A stretch of 64,000 nt of DNA from Arbacia lixula (GCA_963669155.1 OZ022588.1:20149438-20213437), one strand, 5' to 3'; positions 25,990-37,798 are shown, numbered from the stretch's first letter. Numbers and translations are program-made. The notes: generated from the letters alone by a model not told the origin.

Positions 25990-28900
25990 TAATAATAATA
26001 AAATTAATGATAATAATAATAATAATAATAGTAATAATAATATACGTAGAATTTATATAGCGCACTTTCCATCTTAACTAGATGCTCAAGGCGCTTCAGA
26101 GCAAATTAAAGAGGGAGAGAAAAAAATACAATACAGGTATGAACATGTATGTCAAAAAGCACCATTATACAGGTATGTCTTTAGGTTGCCCTTGAAGGTG
26201 GTCACTGGCGTCAGGGTTTTCAAACTCTGTGGAATACTAATAATACTAATAATACAATACTAATAAATAAATCAAATATCTAGGGAGTTGGTTGTTTTCC
26301 CCCTGAATATGATGATTTGCCTGATATATCTCCACAGGTGTGATGACATTGAGGGCGTGAACGGAACAGGGATCTGTTACTACGACCGGACAGGAGGGGG
26401 TTTCGAGTACCAGCTGCTAGCTGGACCCATATTCATCGTCATCTACACCATCGCAGGTAATGGAATTAACTCTTTACGCACCATTGCCCTGTCGCTGTCA
26501 TCACTAATATGCATCAGGAAATAATTGCCCAGGGCCATGTTGCATATAGGTTTTCACCTATATATTGAATCTTACTATCAATGGTAACTACCATGTCTAC
26601 AGCCAATAAACTCTCATTATTGCTCCTGTTGCCATGGTAGTTACCATTGACGATACGTTACAATAATTGACAACTTATATATGCAACATGGCCCTGGTGT
26701 AGCTGTGCAATTTGCTAGGCATTTGGGGCAGATTGTTTCACAAAGTCAGGGGTGTATTGCAGTCATTGGTAGTTGGTCTGTACACTAATTTCTCACAAGT
26801 ACGAGTTCGCTGGTAGGAATTGCTCATCAAATTTTAAATGGTAAATTATTCCCAGCATACAAACCCCGTAGAGTAACGTTGGTGTCACACAGAAGTGTTA
26901 ACTCTTTATGTGCCACTGATAAATTTCTGGGGGGGCATTCTGAAAACGAACTTAGGAAAAATGTTATTGTATCTCAGGGACTTAGGAAAAATTTTATCTT
27001 ATGGTATTCCGAAAAGCCAGCTTACAATAAAAGATAAAATTTTTATTCAAATGAGCCAGAGATAAAATTTTTATGCAAATGAGCCTCCGAGATAAAATTT
27101 TTATGCAAATGAGCTAAATTGGTATTCTGAAATGCACTTAGGAAAAAAAGTTAGGATGAAAGATAAAACTGCTCCCAAGCAATTTTATCTCCAGACGTAC
27201 GCGCCTAGGCCCATAGCATTACGTGCAAAAATAATTCACGCATTCAACTGTTGGCACATGGGCGCATCAAATGCAATAAATAAGGCGCGCTGATAGAGTT
27301 TGATGCGCAATGTCCCATTCAGTTTCATGACATCACACCATCAACTTGATGGTGTTAATGTATGCAAAAGACATGAAAGGACGTTTTTTACTGGCTGTCT
27401 CTGGGATAGGAGCGCAGTGCATGCGCTCATTAATATTGGTTAAAATCTTCCTAAAATATTTTTCGGAATACCAAAGATAAAACATTTTAAGGACATTTTA
27501 TCTTAGGGGAGATAAAATTTTTATCACTGTGGATTTTCGGAATACCCCCCCCCCCCCCCCCTCGTTCCATTGATACACACACCCATTGATCATTGAGAAT
27601 TGTTCTCAAAAAGTATTTTACTTCGTAATTGTGTGTTATGTGTTGTTTTCCTCAAGTGTTCTTGATTGCACGATACAATATGAGTTACATTCCTCTCTAT
27701 GTGGAACAAATTGTGCTCTGTGGGCTTTGTGTGCAGTCCTGGTGACAAAATGCACCCATGGCACATTAAGAGATAATAGAATGCAAAGATTCTTGAAAGC
27801 ATCAAAGCATTCATACTTGAATTGAGTACATAAACATGTTGGCCTGGGTTACATATTACTGGACATCTCATTTCCTTCTGTGCTTCCTATACACATCCCT
27901 CGAGGAAGTTATTAGTGGTATGGATGTATGTCTACATGGGTCTACTTTAGCTTTACTTCAGTTACATCATTGATTGACCATGTAGATAACTCTCAATGAC
28001 TGGTGCCTGTCCCGTACTGAGCAGCAGAGCTGTGGTCAGTAGCCCTAAAGACAGGGTGCCCCATTTAAAAAATGTCATGAAACCTGGCAGCAATCAGCAG
28101 TATACCTGAACGATAAAGTGTATGAAATCTCACAGACATAACTTCACTCACCTTTTCAGGAAATATGAAAAACTATCCTTGTTTACGATTGAAACTTGGG
28201 GATCATAGTCTACATCTATAATCATATTGCCCCTGTTAGTGTGCAATGCTGGCATTGCATGCATTGAACGCATGCACTGTAGTGCACACCATAATGGACA
28301 CCGGTCTCATGATAAGGCTACAAGGACTACAAGGCTACAAGGACTAATCTAACGATCGCTATCATGCTACTTAAAAGCAGTTTCAAGTTTTATCATTGTG
28401 AGGGAAGTTCTAATACACCATTTTCTTCCATTTTTTGTGATTTTACAATGTTTTAAATTTGTTTGACCTGCAATAGGGCTACCCTGTTTTTCAACCCAGT
28501 GAAAAAATTAACTTATTCTATAGAGCACTCATACTGTAACAAACATTTGTGAAAGTGATTCTTGGATAAATGGAACAAGATTTTGACACTCTAATATTTC
28601 ACCTAATGTGGAATCTTGTACCAATTTAGTCATGACCATTCACTATTTGCATAATATCTGCTTTGTGATTCTTCTGTTTGCCACTCCTATGTAGGTATTT
28701 TCCTGGGCTACCTTGCTGACATCACCAACCGCAAGCTGCTCCTGGCCTTCTGCCTAGCCTTCTGGAGTCTGATGACCCTGCTCACTGGGTTTGCCTCAGA
28801 CTACTGGCACCTGGTGGTCCTCAGACTCGGTCTCGGATTTGGGTAAGGACCTAGAATGATAAAACTATGTCTTCCAAGACTCTTAGACATTTCTGATCTA

Positions 28901-31900
28901 AACTGACAGACAGAACCTAGTAATCATAAGACTTGTCACCATTTTGTGGTCCTCAGACTCGCACTCAGATTTGGGTAAGGGTCTAAAAAGATGAAACTAT
29001 GTTTCCAAGGCTCTTAAACATTTCTGATCCAAACTGATACTGATTTGGGTAGACTTATGTATCCTGGCTTTCAACATGGCATGCAATATCATTGGATAAA
29101 CAAATATATTCATCCAATTGTTGAATTCAAGAGATGATGGAAACTGTGTATTTCAAATTTGACAGAGTCTTCAGAAAGATTTTGAAAATTGTGCTTAATA
29201 CAAGTGAGAATTGAATCGTATTCTTGTGATTATGTTGTATATTTCCACTGCATTCCTCTGTGTATTCCATGTCTGCTGTGCTCAGGGAGGCAGGCTGCAC
29301 ACCATTTGCGACCAGCATCATAGCCGACTACTTCGCACCGGGAGTGCGTGGCGTAGCCCTCGGCGTGTACAACATTGGGATCTATGCAGGCTATAGCGCC
29401 TCTTACGCCTTCGGAGATTTCATCACAGCTGCTGATATCAAAGGACTGGTGAGAAGAAAATCTGAGACGTTTCAGCATGCTTTTCCTCTCTTTTATTTCA
29501 TTTCTTTTTCTGTATAACTTCTTTATGACTCGCTCACAACTCCCACAAGCACCCTCTCCTTTAATTTTCTTTTTTTTCCAATGCATTTATATATTTGTAT
29601 TTATTAGGCTCATCAGTGGTTAAACAATGCTTTTCTGATTTAGCCCATAAGTGAATCTAATATCCAGAAATATTACAACCATGACATTTAGTGAGGTAAC
29701 CACACAGAATTTCATTTGATGTGTTCCTTGTGGGAATGAAACTCTAGGACACAATCCATTAAACAGGACTAAGGTGGGAGTAGAAGGTCATACTTGACGG
29801 TAAAGTTCATGAGGATGGGAGTTGGAAGGTGACATGTGAAGGTCAAAGGTCACCTCTCTGCATTATTTAATGAAGAACACTGTTATTAACCATCATACAG
29901 AACTTGCTAACCAGAGAAAAAAAACATCAAATTATTTTGATGTGAGATGTGCTATTTTCAAGCCCAGGCCCTGACTTAAAACTTGATATGTGATTGATAT
30001 CAATCGTAACTCTGTACATTAGAGATAGGGGATTGGACTTGCAGCCAAATTCAGATCAGTTGCAACTCGTTATAAGGCTGAGTCCAGATCATGTGACATC
30101 ATCATTCCGATTCAACCCTCGTCTCCCCCCCCCCCCCCCCCCTCCCCCAACAGGGATGGCGCTGGGTGTTCTGGATTGCGAGTATCCCAGGGTTCATTGT
30201 GGCCCTGCTCATTGCGCTGACCATGAGGGAGCCAGAGAGAAGGACCAATGAGTCCGTGCAGGGCAGGGTGGAGAGCTATGAAAACTTGTCTGGGCTAGAG
30301 AAGCTGAAGAGGGTTGTGAAGTGTTTCTGCAACCCAACCCTGCTACTCATCTGCCTCGCTGGCTCCATCAGGAATGGAGGTACGGACCATTAACCCATAA
30401 TGCACCCCTGTCATATTTCATATTTCATGTCATATTTCTGCATGAGTTTCTATCTATTAGCTAAGGGTTAGAGGGAAATGCTGGTCCACTATTATAAAAG
30501 CAGAAAAATTGATATGCAAAGCAAAGAAAATTAGAGGATCATCATAAAAGTGATTTTAAAAATGTTATGAATGATTTTGTGCTAAAAAGATTAATTTATT
30601 AGAGGCACATTGACTCCTTAGTATTGAGGCTGTTATTTCTTCAGCTCACTTTGCCTCACTGCACAGTATAGAGACCACAGAGTACCATGAGCGTACAATG
30701 AGCGGACCATAAGAGTGCGATGAGCCTAGCATTATGGGGAGGGAAAGGGGAAGGGGCGTGATGGCCTATTTCGTAATTCCTTTTTGATTCAGCCTGAGCC
30801 CCTGTGTAATTTGTTGTGGCGGTCCCATCTGTGTAAATCTATGTCTGTTTCTCACCTCACTCCCACAGCGGGCTATGTGTGGGCCTACAACACGCAGCCC
30901 TACTTCGACAAGTACTACCCACAGGTCAGCACCGGTCAGTGGTTGTCATGGATACCGCTTGTCGCGGGGAGCATAGCCGTGGTATTTGGAGGATTTATTT
31001 CTGATCGGATTATCAAGAAAAGCGGGCCATACGGAAGGATCTGGGTGCTGATCGCAAGTCTGGTAAGGCGCTATTTCTTATCTATTTGTGATCTTTAATG
31101 ATTTTGATAAATATGTATATTAACAAGCTGAAAATGTTATAAATGTGCATAGTAAGTTAAATGTTTGTACATTATTACATGATTTAGCGAGAGCTTGTCT
31201 ATTATTTTAACCGTTTGTGTGCCATCTGTGACTTATTTTTCAAATAATTCATTCAATTCCCATAGAACAAGGGTTGATGACCTTTGTTGTTAGGTAATTG
31301 ACATATGACAATTATTATTTAAGTTTATATGTTTGGACAAGGTTTTATTATTGGCCTGTGTACAGAGAAAGCTGGTGATAAACCTTCCCCTGGTTGTAAT
31401 CACCAAATGCAATAGATTCCAATCATTGCAGTCAGTTTTTCATGCGTATGTGCACGTTTGATTGCAATCCACTCACTGCAATCAATCAAACAATCAATTG
31501 ATCAATCAATCAAACAATCAATTGATCAATCAATCAAATGCAGTGAGCTGTCACAATGATATCAGGTCCCACCTTGGCTGATAAACAGTGATATTGTGAT
31601 CAAACCACTCAATGCAATGCCCATCATATTTGACCTTTTGATCCATTCAGACGCTGGCCGCTCCCTTTGCAGCCGGGACGTTATTCACAGCACCTCCATG
31701 GGCCTTCGTGTTCCAGATTCCCACCTACATCATAGGTAAGTAAGAGCCATGGGCACAACCGAGATTTATTTACACATGTACATGTAGTCCCTAAGTTGTC
31801 AGGATTTTTTTTTCAAAAGGCTGATTTATTAAAATGTATTGGATTTCTTTTCCAAAGAATCATGTTGATAAACCTACAAAGAATACAAAATTAAAGATGT

Positions 31901-33075
31901 TGTTTAATTAACTGGATATTGTTTATTTTGACAAGCAAGCTGCACAAATCAGTAATAAGTCCACAAAATTCACATTTCTGATTGGTTAATTTTGACCTAC
32001 CCTTGCTTTGATTGGCTGGCAGGTGAGATGTGGGTGAGTGTAACATTAGCTGTTGTCGTGGAGCTCGTCCCGTCTAACATCCGAACAACGGCCATCGCGT
32101 ACTACTTCTTCATCATCAGCAACATCGCAGGCCTCATGCCGCTCCTGGTTCCCCCCATAGAGAAGGCTCTAGGCCTCAGGACTGCGCTGCTTATCCTCTA
32201 TCCAGGCTCCTACCTGTTATCGTGAGTTGTCATCCTTCAAGTTGTGTGTGTGGGTGTGTGTTAGGGGGGGGGGGCATCCCTCCTCGTGCCCCCATAGAGA
32301 AAGCTTTAGACCTCAGGACAGAGCTGTATATCCTCTATCCTGCCTGCTACCTAGTATTGCGAGTTGTCATCAGTCAAGCTATATGTGTGTTACCGTGTGG
32401 TGCTGGCAGTCACAGAACTGCGCTGTATATCCTTGGGAAATTAGAAATTGTATGTAGTGTCTCATAGTATCTTATAACCAAAGATATATATGTGGCATGT
32501 TGTAATAATGAACAATACAGAGTTATAGATTGCCACGGCTGTGACTGCTAGCTGTTCTTAGCAATACGATAAGTATGTAATGGCAACATTTCCAACATGA
32601 TAACAAGCAGATCCAGGTCATAGTCACAGTCACAGTCACAGTCAGTCACAGTCAAAGTCACAGTCATCGCAATCTTAAACTCTCTTTGGCAATGTTTTGC
32701 TCAAGTTTGCTCTTTTTCTTTTCATGCCGGAAGCAAATCTTAGAAAAAGACTTTATTTAGCACTTGATTAACAATGTTCTACTTCCTTTGCATTGGAAAG
32801 GGCCCCGCTCATAAGCAAATTTGTTTCTTAGGGGTCCATACCATTACTTTATGTTTGTAAATATGTTGTATTTCTGTTCTTTCATTTTTATTATGGTTGA
32901 ATAAATAAATGAAATAAAATAAAATTTCCTCCCGTCCTCCTCCCCCTCCAGGGCCATAATCTTTGGAGTGTCAATGTTTGTGGTGAAGAGAGACATGAAG
33001 CAGCGGGAGGAGCTAGATGTCCCTGGGATCAACCCCCTCCTCCAAGACGACCTCCAAGACTCAAAGCAAGACTGA
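24094..33075 (+). CDS. Major facilitator superfamily transporter, spinster-like (9 exons, 493 aa)
   Basis: Exons 24094-24317, 26338-26456, 28695-28842, 29286-29448, 30154-30379, 30869-31062, 31651-31735, 32023-32221 and 32952-33075 join in frame with GT-AG introns to 494 codons including TGA. The ATG context AAGATGG is strong. The protein has the length and roughly 12 hydrophobic segments of an MFS carrier. The first span (residues about 12-30) contains NQLDRY. An extracellular loop after it has several Cys and NxT/NxS sites. MFS motif A appears as GYLADITNRK and again in weaker form (GGFISDRI) in the second half. GLGFGEAG after span 4 resembles the G-EA motif of spinster proteins, which export lysolipids, sphingosine phosphate or sugars. 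The substrate here is unknown. Exons 3, 8 and 9 have tandem duplications across their 3' ends. Confidence 0.88.
24318..25252 (+). other. Intron 1 of the transporter, first part
   Basis: Non-coding. About 25085-25197 resembles the right part of the palindromic element at 26532-26697, ending in the same CATGCAACATGGCCCTGGT. The 24385-25080 part is unique here; minus-strand ORFs in it look like chance. Confidence 0.5.
25253..25651. mobile_element. Inverted-repeat element with telomere-like loop
   Basis: The left end GAATTCTCCCTATCGCATATA (25255 onward) is matched by its complement TATATGCGATAGGGAGAATT at the right end. Inward, CTTGGGACGTATACTTCCGG is matched by CCGGAAGTTCATATCCCAAG. The loop, about 25415-25497, is a string of degenerate GGGTTA units. 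Non-autonomous; it lies in intron 1 of the transporter. Confidence 0.8.
25415..25497 (+). repeat. Degenerate interstitial telomere-type repeats (TTAGGG-like)
   Basis: About a dozen units of GGGTTA, GGTTTA and GGGTCA occur in tandem. TTAGGG is the telomere repeat of most deuterostomes. Here the units are decayed and sit inside an inverted-repeat element, not at a chromosome end. Confidence 0.75.
25846..26041 (+). repeat. (TAA)n microsatellite
   Basis: About 195 bases of TAA units with occasional TGA, TAG and AAAT interruptions, in transporter intron 1. Confidence 0.95.
26042..26180 (-). repeat. Probable microsatellite-tailed retroposon fragment
   Basis: Directly after the (TAA)n tract comes ATTTATATAGCGCACTTTCC and then GATGCTCAAGGCGCTTCAGA. 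This is a unique-looking core flanked by a simple repeat, as in a minus-strand retroposon with a (TTA)n tail. The repeat identity is not proven from one copy. Confidence 0.35.
26532..26697. mobile_element. Short palindromic element in transporter intron 2
   Basis: Starts AGGGCCATGTTGCATATA and ends with its complement TATATGCAACATGGCCCT. The inner arms repeat CAATGGTAACTACCATG and its near-complement. A truncated relative lies at about 25085-25197. Confidence 0.75.
26929..27561. mobile_element. Inverted-repeat element ending in G/C runs
   Basis: The left end is a G run followed by CATTCTGAAAA; the right end is TTTTCGGAATA followed by a C run. Between them AGATAAAATTTTTATGCAAA recurs in tandem near 27059-27110. 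No ORF. Confidence 0.6.
28815..29085 (+). repeat. 132-bp tandem duplication of the exon 3 end and its donor
   Basis: The 3' end of transporter exon 3 (TGGTCCTCAGACTC from 28815) recurs at 28947, exactly 132 bases on, and includes a second copy of the donor TTTGGGTAAGG (GT at 28975). Similarity continues through AACTATGT and ACATTTCTGAT. Reading on from the true exon end meets TAA at once, so use of the decoy donor would truncate the protein. Confidence 0.9.
29843..29855 (+). promoter_or_regulatory. Nuclear-receptor-like direct repeat (DR1) in transporter intron 4
   Basis: A perfect AGGTCAAAGGTCA: two AGGTCA half-sites with one spacer base. This arrangement is bound by HNF4, COUP-TF, RXR and PPAR-type receptors in animals. 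Function here is untested. Confidence 0.4.
31477..31540 (+). repeat. CAAT-based simple repeat
   Basis: Two copies of a 30-base block made of CAATCAAT, CAAACAAT and CAATTGAT, in transporter intron 6. Confidence 0.8.
32148..32440 (+). repeat. 137-bp tandem duplication of the exon 8 end, with a partial third copy
   Basis: Exon 8 sequence from CCCCCATAGAGAA through its donor recurs 137 bases downstream in the intron (32285-32375). The frame is still recognisable (IEKAL, LRT, LYP). At the equivalent of the donor the GT has become GC, so the copy lacks a canonical splice site. A shorter third block with ACTGCGCTGTATATCCT lies at about 32415-32432. Confidence 0.85.
32613..32665 (+). repeat. CAGTCA short tandem repeat
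   Basis: About eight CAGTCA or AGTCAC units in transporter intron 8. Confidence 0.85.
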
Positions 33076-33340
33076 GCACCACTACTCCCTCCAAGACGAT
33101 CTCCCAGACTCAAAGCAATACCGAGAACCACTGCCCCCTCCTTCAAGACGACCTCCAAGACTCAAAGCAAGACTGAGAACCACTGCTCGCTCCTCCAAGA
33201 CGACCTCCAGGAATCAAAGCAATACTGAGAATCACTGCCCCCTCCTCCAAGACGACCTCCAGGAATCAAAGCAATACTGAGAACTACTGCCCCCTCCTCC
33301 AAGACGACCTCCAGGAATCAAAGCAAGACTGAGAATCAGC
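33039..33340 (+). repeat. 49-55-bp tandem array spanning the transporter stop codon
   Basis: Six units, each containing CAAGACGACCTCCA, a CAAAGCAA core and then a TGAG-type ending. The first unit encodes the last dozen residues (LLQDDLQDSKQD) and the stop codon; the rest lie in the 3' UTR. The array therefore grew from coding sequence. Confidence 0.92.
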
Positions 33341-35006
33341 ATGGATGGCCAAGGGAAGGAGCCCCATGCTTCAAATGCCAATCCCCTCCCCCTCACAGCC
33401 AATCCTAATCTAAGTATGTCATTAAATACCATCATGCACATTCATCATCAATACTGTCACAGGCTCAAAGTTTGTTTTTTACGAGTATATGACTTTGGAA
33501 ACAAACGGCATTTTTTATACAAATAATTTAAAAAAAGCAGTGATCGTTATGAAAACATCATTATAGAAACACGTTCCATGGATTTATTTCTTGTCTATTT
33601 CTCTTAAGCCCTGCATTATGAATTTTTTCAACAATTTTGGTTTTGTTTCATGCTCATAGCAATGAATAAGTGAAAATCACTCCATCCTGTTCATGAAAAT
33701 CTGCACTCAATTAGCAAGTGTGTCATGACAAGTCTACTGGTTATTCTGTTAAAGAGCAGGTTTGTATAGGTTTGGTATCACAGGTCTCAAAATAAGAGCA
33801 GTTTGTTGACATGTGCCTTTTTACAATTTGAATGCTCCCTTCAAAGAAAAAAAAATGACAAATGATGAGGGGTGACATAAAGAACAAACATGCAGATCAG
33901 TGTGTGAGTTTGCTGATAGTGTGTGTTATGACTACATGTATTTGCTTTTTTTAGATTTTGCATCATATAATGGATCTAAAGTCCACAAGATATATATGAC
34001 ATGTTGTCTGCTGTTTACATGTACTTCGTACATACTATCAAGAGGAAAGAGAAGGATGATGGTACAGTGTATTGTAGGGATTGAACATTCATTGTTACCT
34101 GAAAGTACTTATATTTTTTTAAGTTGGAGAAAGAGGAACGTGTTTAAATACGTACAAAGTACTTACACATGTTATTACGCTCAATATGATAGTCGTGATA
34201 TAGATATACCTCATTTTATTTTTTCCAGTTTGAGCAACATAATTTGATATAAAAACCTTGGCAGTGACAATACTGGACATTTTTTTTTGTAATCCTTCTA
34301 CTGTGTGTGTCTTCATTCTACTTTGATTTTTGTCATATTTGAATCGTAATTACTGCATTAATGCTAATTCAATTAAACAAATCATCGCTTCATTTCAGCA
34401 GTGAATTCAGTTAATTGATTTTGTTTGCTCTGGCTCACAATAAGCTTTAAATGTAAACCTTATGTTTTGGATGAATATTTGAGAATGATCTTTTTACCCA
34501 GTCAGGAGATTTACCCATTTACATGTACAAAGTTTGATACACAGTAATCTAATTTTACAACCAGGTGAAACATTTAGCCAATTGGGTGAATATTTATACT
34601 TTTCTACAGATGTATGTCTAACATTCCTATTTATAATTTCTGTACTAACTTTCCTCTTCACAACTCACTTTGTGCTGTACGATAATGTTCTTTGAATAGT
34701 AAAATGGTGTATGTATTCTTTATTTGATGGTGATGTATGTTTATGTATTTTCTTTACATTTGAGAAAGTGTGCAAAGAGATTGTATAAATTATTCAGTGA
34801 CATATTATATTTAACTGTGATGATGTACTTACTTTGATTATAATTACCGGAGCAAAGATGAAATGTTGAATGTGGCCCAGAGGGTAGATTTTGGGATTAC
34901 ATGTATTTGTAGAGCTTTTTTCAAGCAGGAGGTCACAAGACAAACACACTAAACCATACTGAGCATTCTACCCTGTCAGGCAATAGGTTGTCACAAGGGC
35001 ACTTTT
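33341..35006 (+). other. 3' flank and probable 3' UTR of the transporter
   Basis: AT-rich with no coding frame. An ATTAAA at 34372-34377 could serve as a polyadenylation signal; no AATAAA is evident between the stop and there. Confidence 0.4.
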
Positions 35007-36182
35007 TGTCTCGCCCACCGGAGGTGAAGGCGAGACTAAGGGATCCAAATGGCGTCCGTCCGTCGTCCGTCCGTCGTCCGTCCGTCGTCCGTCCGTCGTC
35101 CGTCCGTCGTCCGTCCGTCGTCCGTCGTCCGTCACAAATGTTAAAGTTTACCTGCAAGACTCTCTTATGATCCATAACTTAACATGGGTTGCTTGGATTA
35201 CAACCTAACTTGGGTCATAGATGCACTGGGGGTACCTTCATGTTATGGTGGCGTTGGAGGTCACAGGATAAGGTCAAAGGTCATTTGAGGTCATACGTTA
35301 AAGTTTACCTGCAAGACTCTCTTTTGACAAATAACTTCACATAGGTTGCTTGGATTACAACCTAACTTGGGTCATAGATGCAGTGGGGGTACCTTCATGT
35401 TATGGTGCTGTTGGAGGTCACAGGATAAGGTCAAAGGTCATTTGAGGTCATACGTTAAAGTTTACCTGCAAGACTCTCTTTTGACAAATAACTTCACATG
35501 GGTTGCTTGGATTACAACCTAACTTGGGTCATAGATGCACTGGGGGTACCTACATGTTATGGTGCTGTTGGAGGTCACAGGATAAGGTCAAAGGTCATTT
35601 GAGGTCATACGTTAAAGTTTACCTGCAAGACTCTCTTTTGACAAATAACTTCACATAGGTTGCTTGGATTACAACCTAACTTGGGTCATAGATGCACTAG
35701 GGGTACCTTCATGTTATGGTGGCGTTGGAGGTCACAGGATAAGGTCAAAGGTCATTTGAGGTCATACGTTAAAGTTTACTTGCAAGACTCTCTTATCACA
35801 CATAACTCATCACATGTTGCTACAATGGCAATCAAACTTGGATGATGGATGCACTGGGGGCACCTGCATGTTATTGTGCTGTAAGAGGTCACATGATACG
35901 GTCAAAGGTCATTTGAGGTCATACATTAAAGTTTACTTGCAAGACTCTTGGTGAAGGCTTCCTAACTTGTGCACAGAATTGTGTGAGCATGTGTGAGCAT
36001 TACTGATGTAGATTTAGGCAAACATTACTCATGCACATTTATGCAAATTTATTCAAAGTCACTATTTTGCACCTGATGTTGATGTTGTCTGTTTAAAGTT
36101 GCTTATTTGTTTGTTTCAGTTTTCTTTTGCGTAGCAACGGAGATCGCGATATTTCTGGTTATTTTCGCAAGTGGGCGAGACA
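35007..36182. mobile_element. Terminal-inverted-repeat element containing a 157-bp tandem array
   Basis: Ends in TGTCTCGCCCAC and its exact complement GTGGGCGAGACA. Inside are, in order, a GTCCGTCCGTC minisatellite (about 35056-35133), five 157-bp tandem units, and a unique right part with no ORF. It resembles a satellite-carrying non-autonomous element. Confidence 0.75.
35141..35945 (+). repeat. Exact-period 157-bp tandem array with DR1 motifs
   Basis: The landmark TTAAAGTTTAC recurs at 35141, 35298, 35455, 35612, 35769 and 35926, a constant spacing of 157 bases. The first four units each carry AGGTCAAAGGTCA (35271, 35428, 35585, 35742) with extra GGTCA half-sites on both sides. The fifth has a one-base variant at 35899. 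Divergence is low in the first four units and higher in the last. Confidence 0.92.
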
Positions 36183-36520
36183 CAATATTGCTAATGCCTT
36201 GTGTTATCAATGGAGGCATTTATTTGCATTCCAAGGGTAAATCACTAACAGCCCAAGTATGAGCTGAGATACCTCAAGAAAGGCAACAGTCTAAGATGGA
36301 AATAAGATGCAAGATGTTTGCATAAGTTTGAAATTAAGTCATTTTGAAAAGCCCATTATGCAACTAATACAGTACCTGCCTAATACTTCAGGGGTCTTTG
36401 GAATCATTATTGTATTTCTATATTTAGATTTACTATTTTTCTACTTTTCTTACTAGTTTGTGAAAATAGAAATTGCATTTCAATCATATGTTGTTCCTGT
36501 GATTTGATGAATATAATAAA

Positions 36521-37200
36521 TGTGACCTGTCACCACAAAACGACCAATAAGTCGGATATTTTGTTTTTTGTTTTTTTGATGCAGCTTTGAAGCCTATACT
36601 CTAAGCTTTAAAATGGTATATAACTCAACTTGTATAGACCGAGTTAACCCTTTCAAATTACAGAGAGAATGTGAAGGTGTCAGACGCACTGATCATTTGG
36701 ATAACAGAGATTACAGGCTCTAAAGAAAGGGGTTCATTCAAGAGTGCTGAACCGTGCGCGATTGTCCTTGGCACAAAAAGGTGCAATTAAAACCCCATAG
36801 CAACCACTATGAAGGAACAATGGGTTTGAGCTGAAACTTAGCCCAATTTTTAAATAGGTATCAATCATCACTACTACAGTTTCAATGTCTAACACTGAAT
36901 ATTCTTTAAGTTATGCTCAGTTGTTCGAGAAAATCGCAATATGACGGACAATCTCATCAAAGTGACATTTTTTTTCAATGTCCGAAAAAAAGTTATCATT
37001 TTAAAACCAAGAAACATATTTCTATTTATCATTTTGATCTCAAATTTTGGCAGATGGAAGATCAAGAGTTGTACTTTCAGAAAATACCAAAAACCCAAAA
37101 TCGACTTTTCCATCCCAACCAAGCTATTTTTAGGGTTGCAGCTGTTCACGTGGAAACTCCCAGTGCGACTTATTGGTCGTTTTGTGGTGACAGGTCACAA
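36521..37200. mobile_element. 680-bp terminal-inverted-repeat element
   Basis: The left end TGTGACCTGTCACCACAAAA and the right end TTTTGTGGTGACAGGTCACA are complementary for about 33 bases, continuing into CGACCAATAAGTC. The plus-strand frame at 36913-37209 has no recognisable transposase domain, so it is taken as non-autonomous. Confidence 0.8.
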
Positions 37201-37798
37201 ATGGTTTGAAATGAGAATTTTGTTTTGTGTCAATTTTACGATGAGAGTAGAAAATAAATGTGAAAGTGCATAGAGATGGAAGCTTATCCTGAGCTGCATG
37301 AAGTGAAATACTTTTATTACAGCTGGCTCGTACAGCAAATTCCTTGAAATGATGAAAATAAGTTAATTATTCTAATATGTTGTTTACATGAGGATTGCAA
37401 AAACAATGACAAAGAAAAAGGAGAATTTGAATCTCGATGATTATATTTTCATTTTCCCATGAGTGCTGTTTTTTCTTGGTACATGTATTCGTTACATTGA
37501 AAGCCTATGCCTGCTGAATAACTAGAACACACTGTATGCAGAATAAGATATTTGATATCTATATTCCATATACTGAGAATGTTGCTGTATGATTGGTCAA
37601 GAGTTGATCACGTGATGAGGCGTAGTTTTTCCTATCAGATCACCTGAGAATAAAAGTTCGTTACACTCTAGGTGATAGTACTTTTTGGTTTCGCTGATCT
37701 CTTCACTCCTCACAGTCCTAATGCGTGGTTAATATTTTGAGTACCCGCGAAATAAAAGTGCGTTACACTCGGACTATCACTTGACATCTAACGTGTCC

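Noticed and set aside
25808-26077. Poly-Asn or poly-Ile ORFs
   Set aside because: They are translations of the (TAA)n microsatellite.
35660-35845. Short ORF inside the 157-bp array
   Set aside because: It is interrupted differently in each monomer, so it is not a conserved repeat-encoded peptide.
36913-37273. Plus-strand ORFs inside the 680-bp inverted-repeat element
   Set aside because: No transposase motif is visible and the frames extend past the element's terminus, so they are not its coding content.
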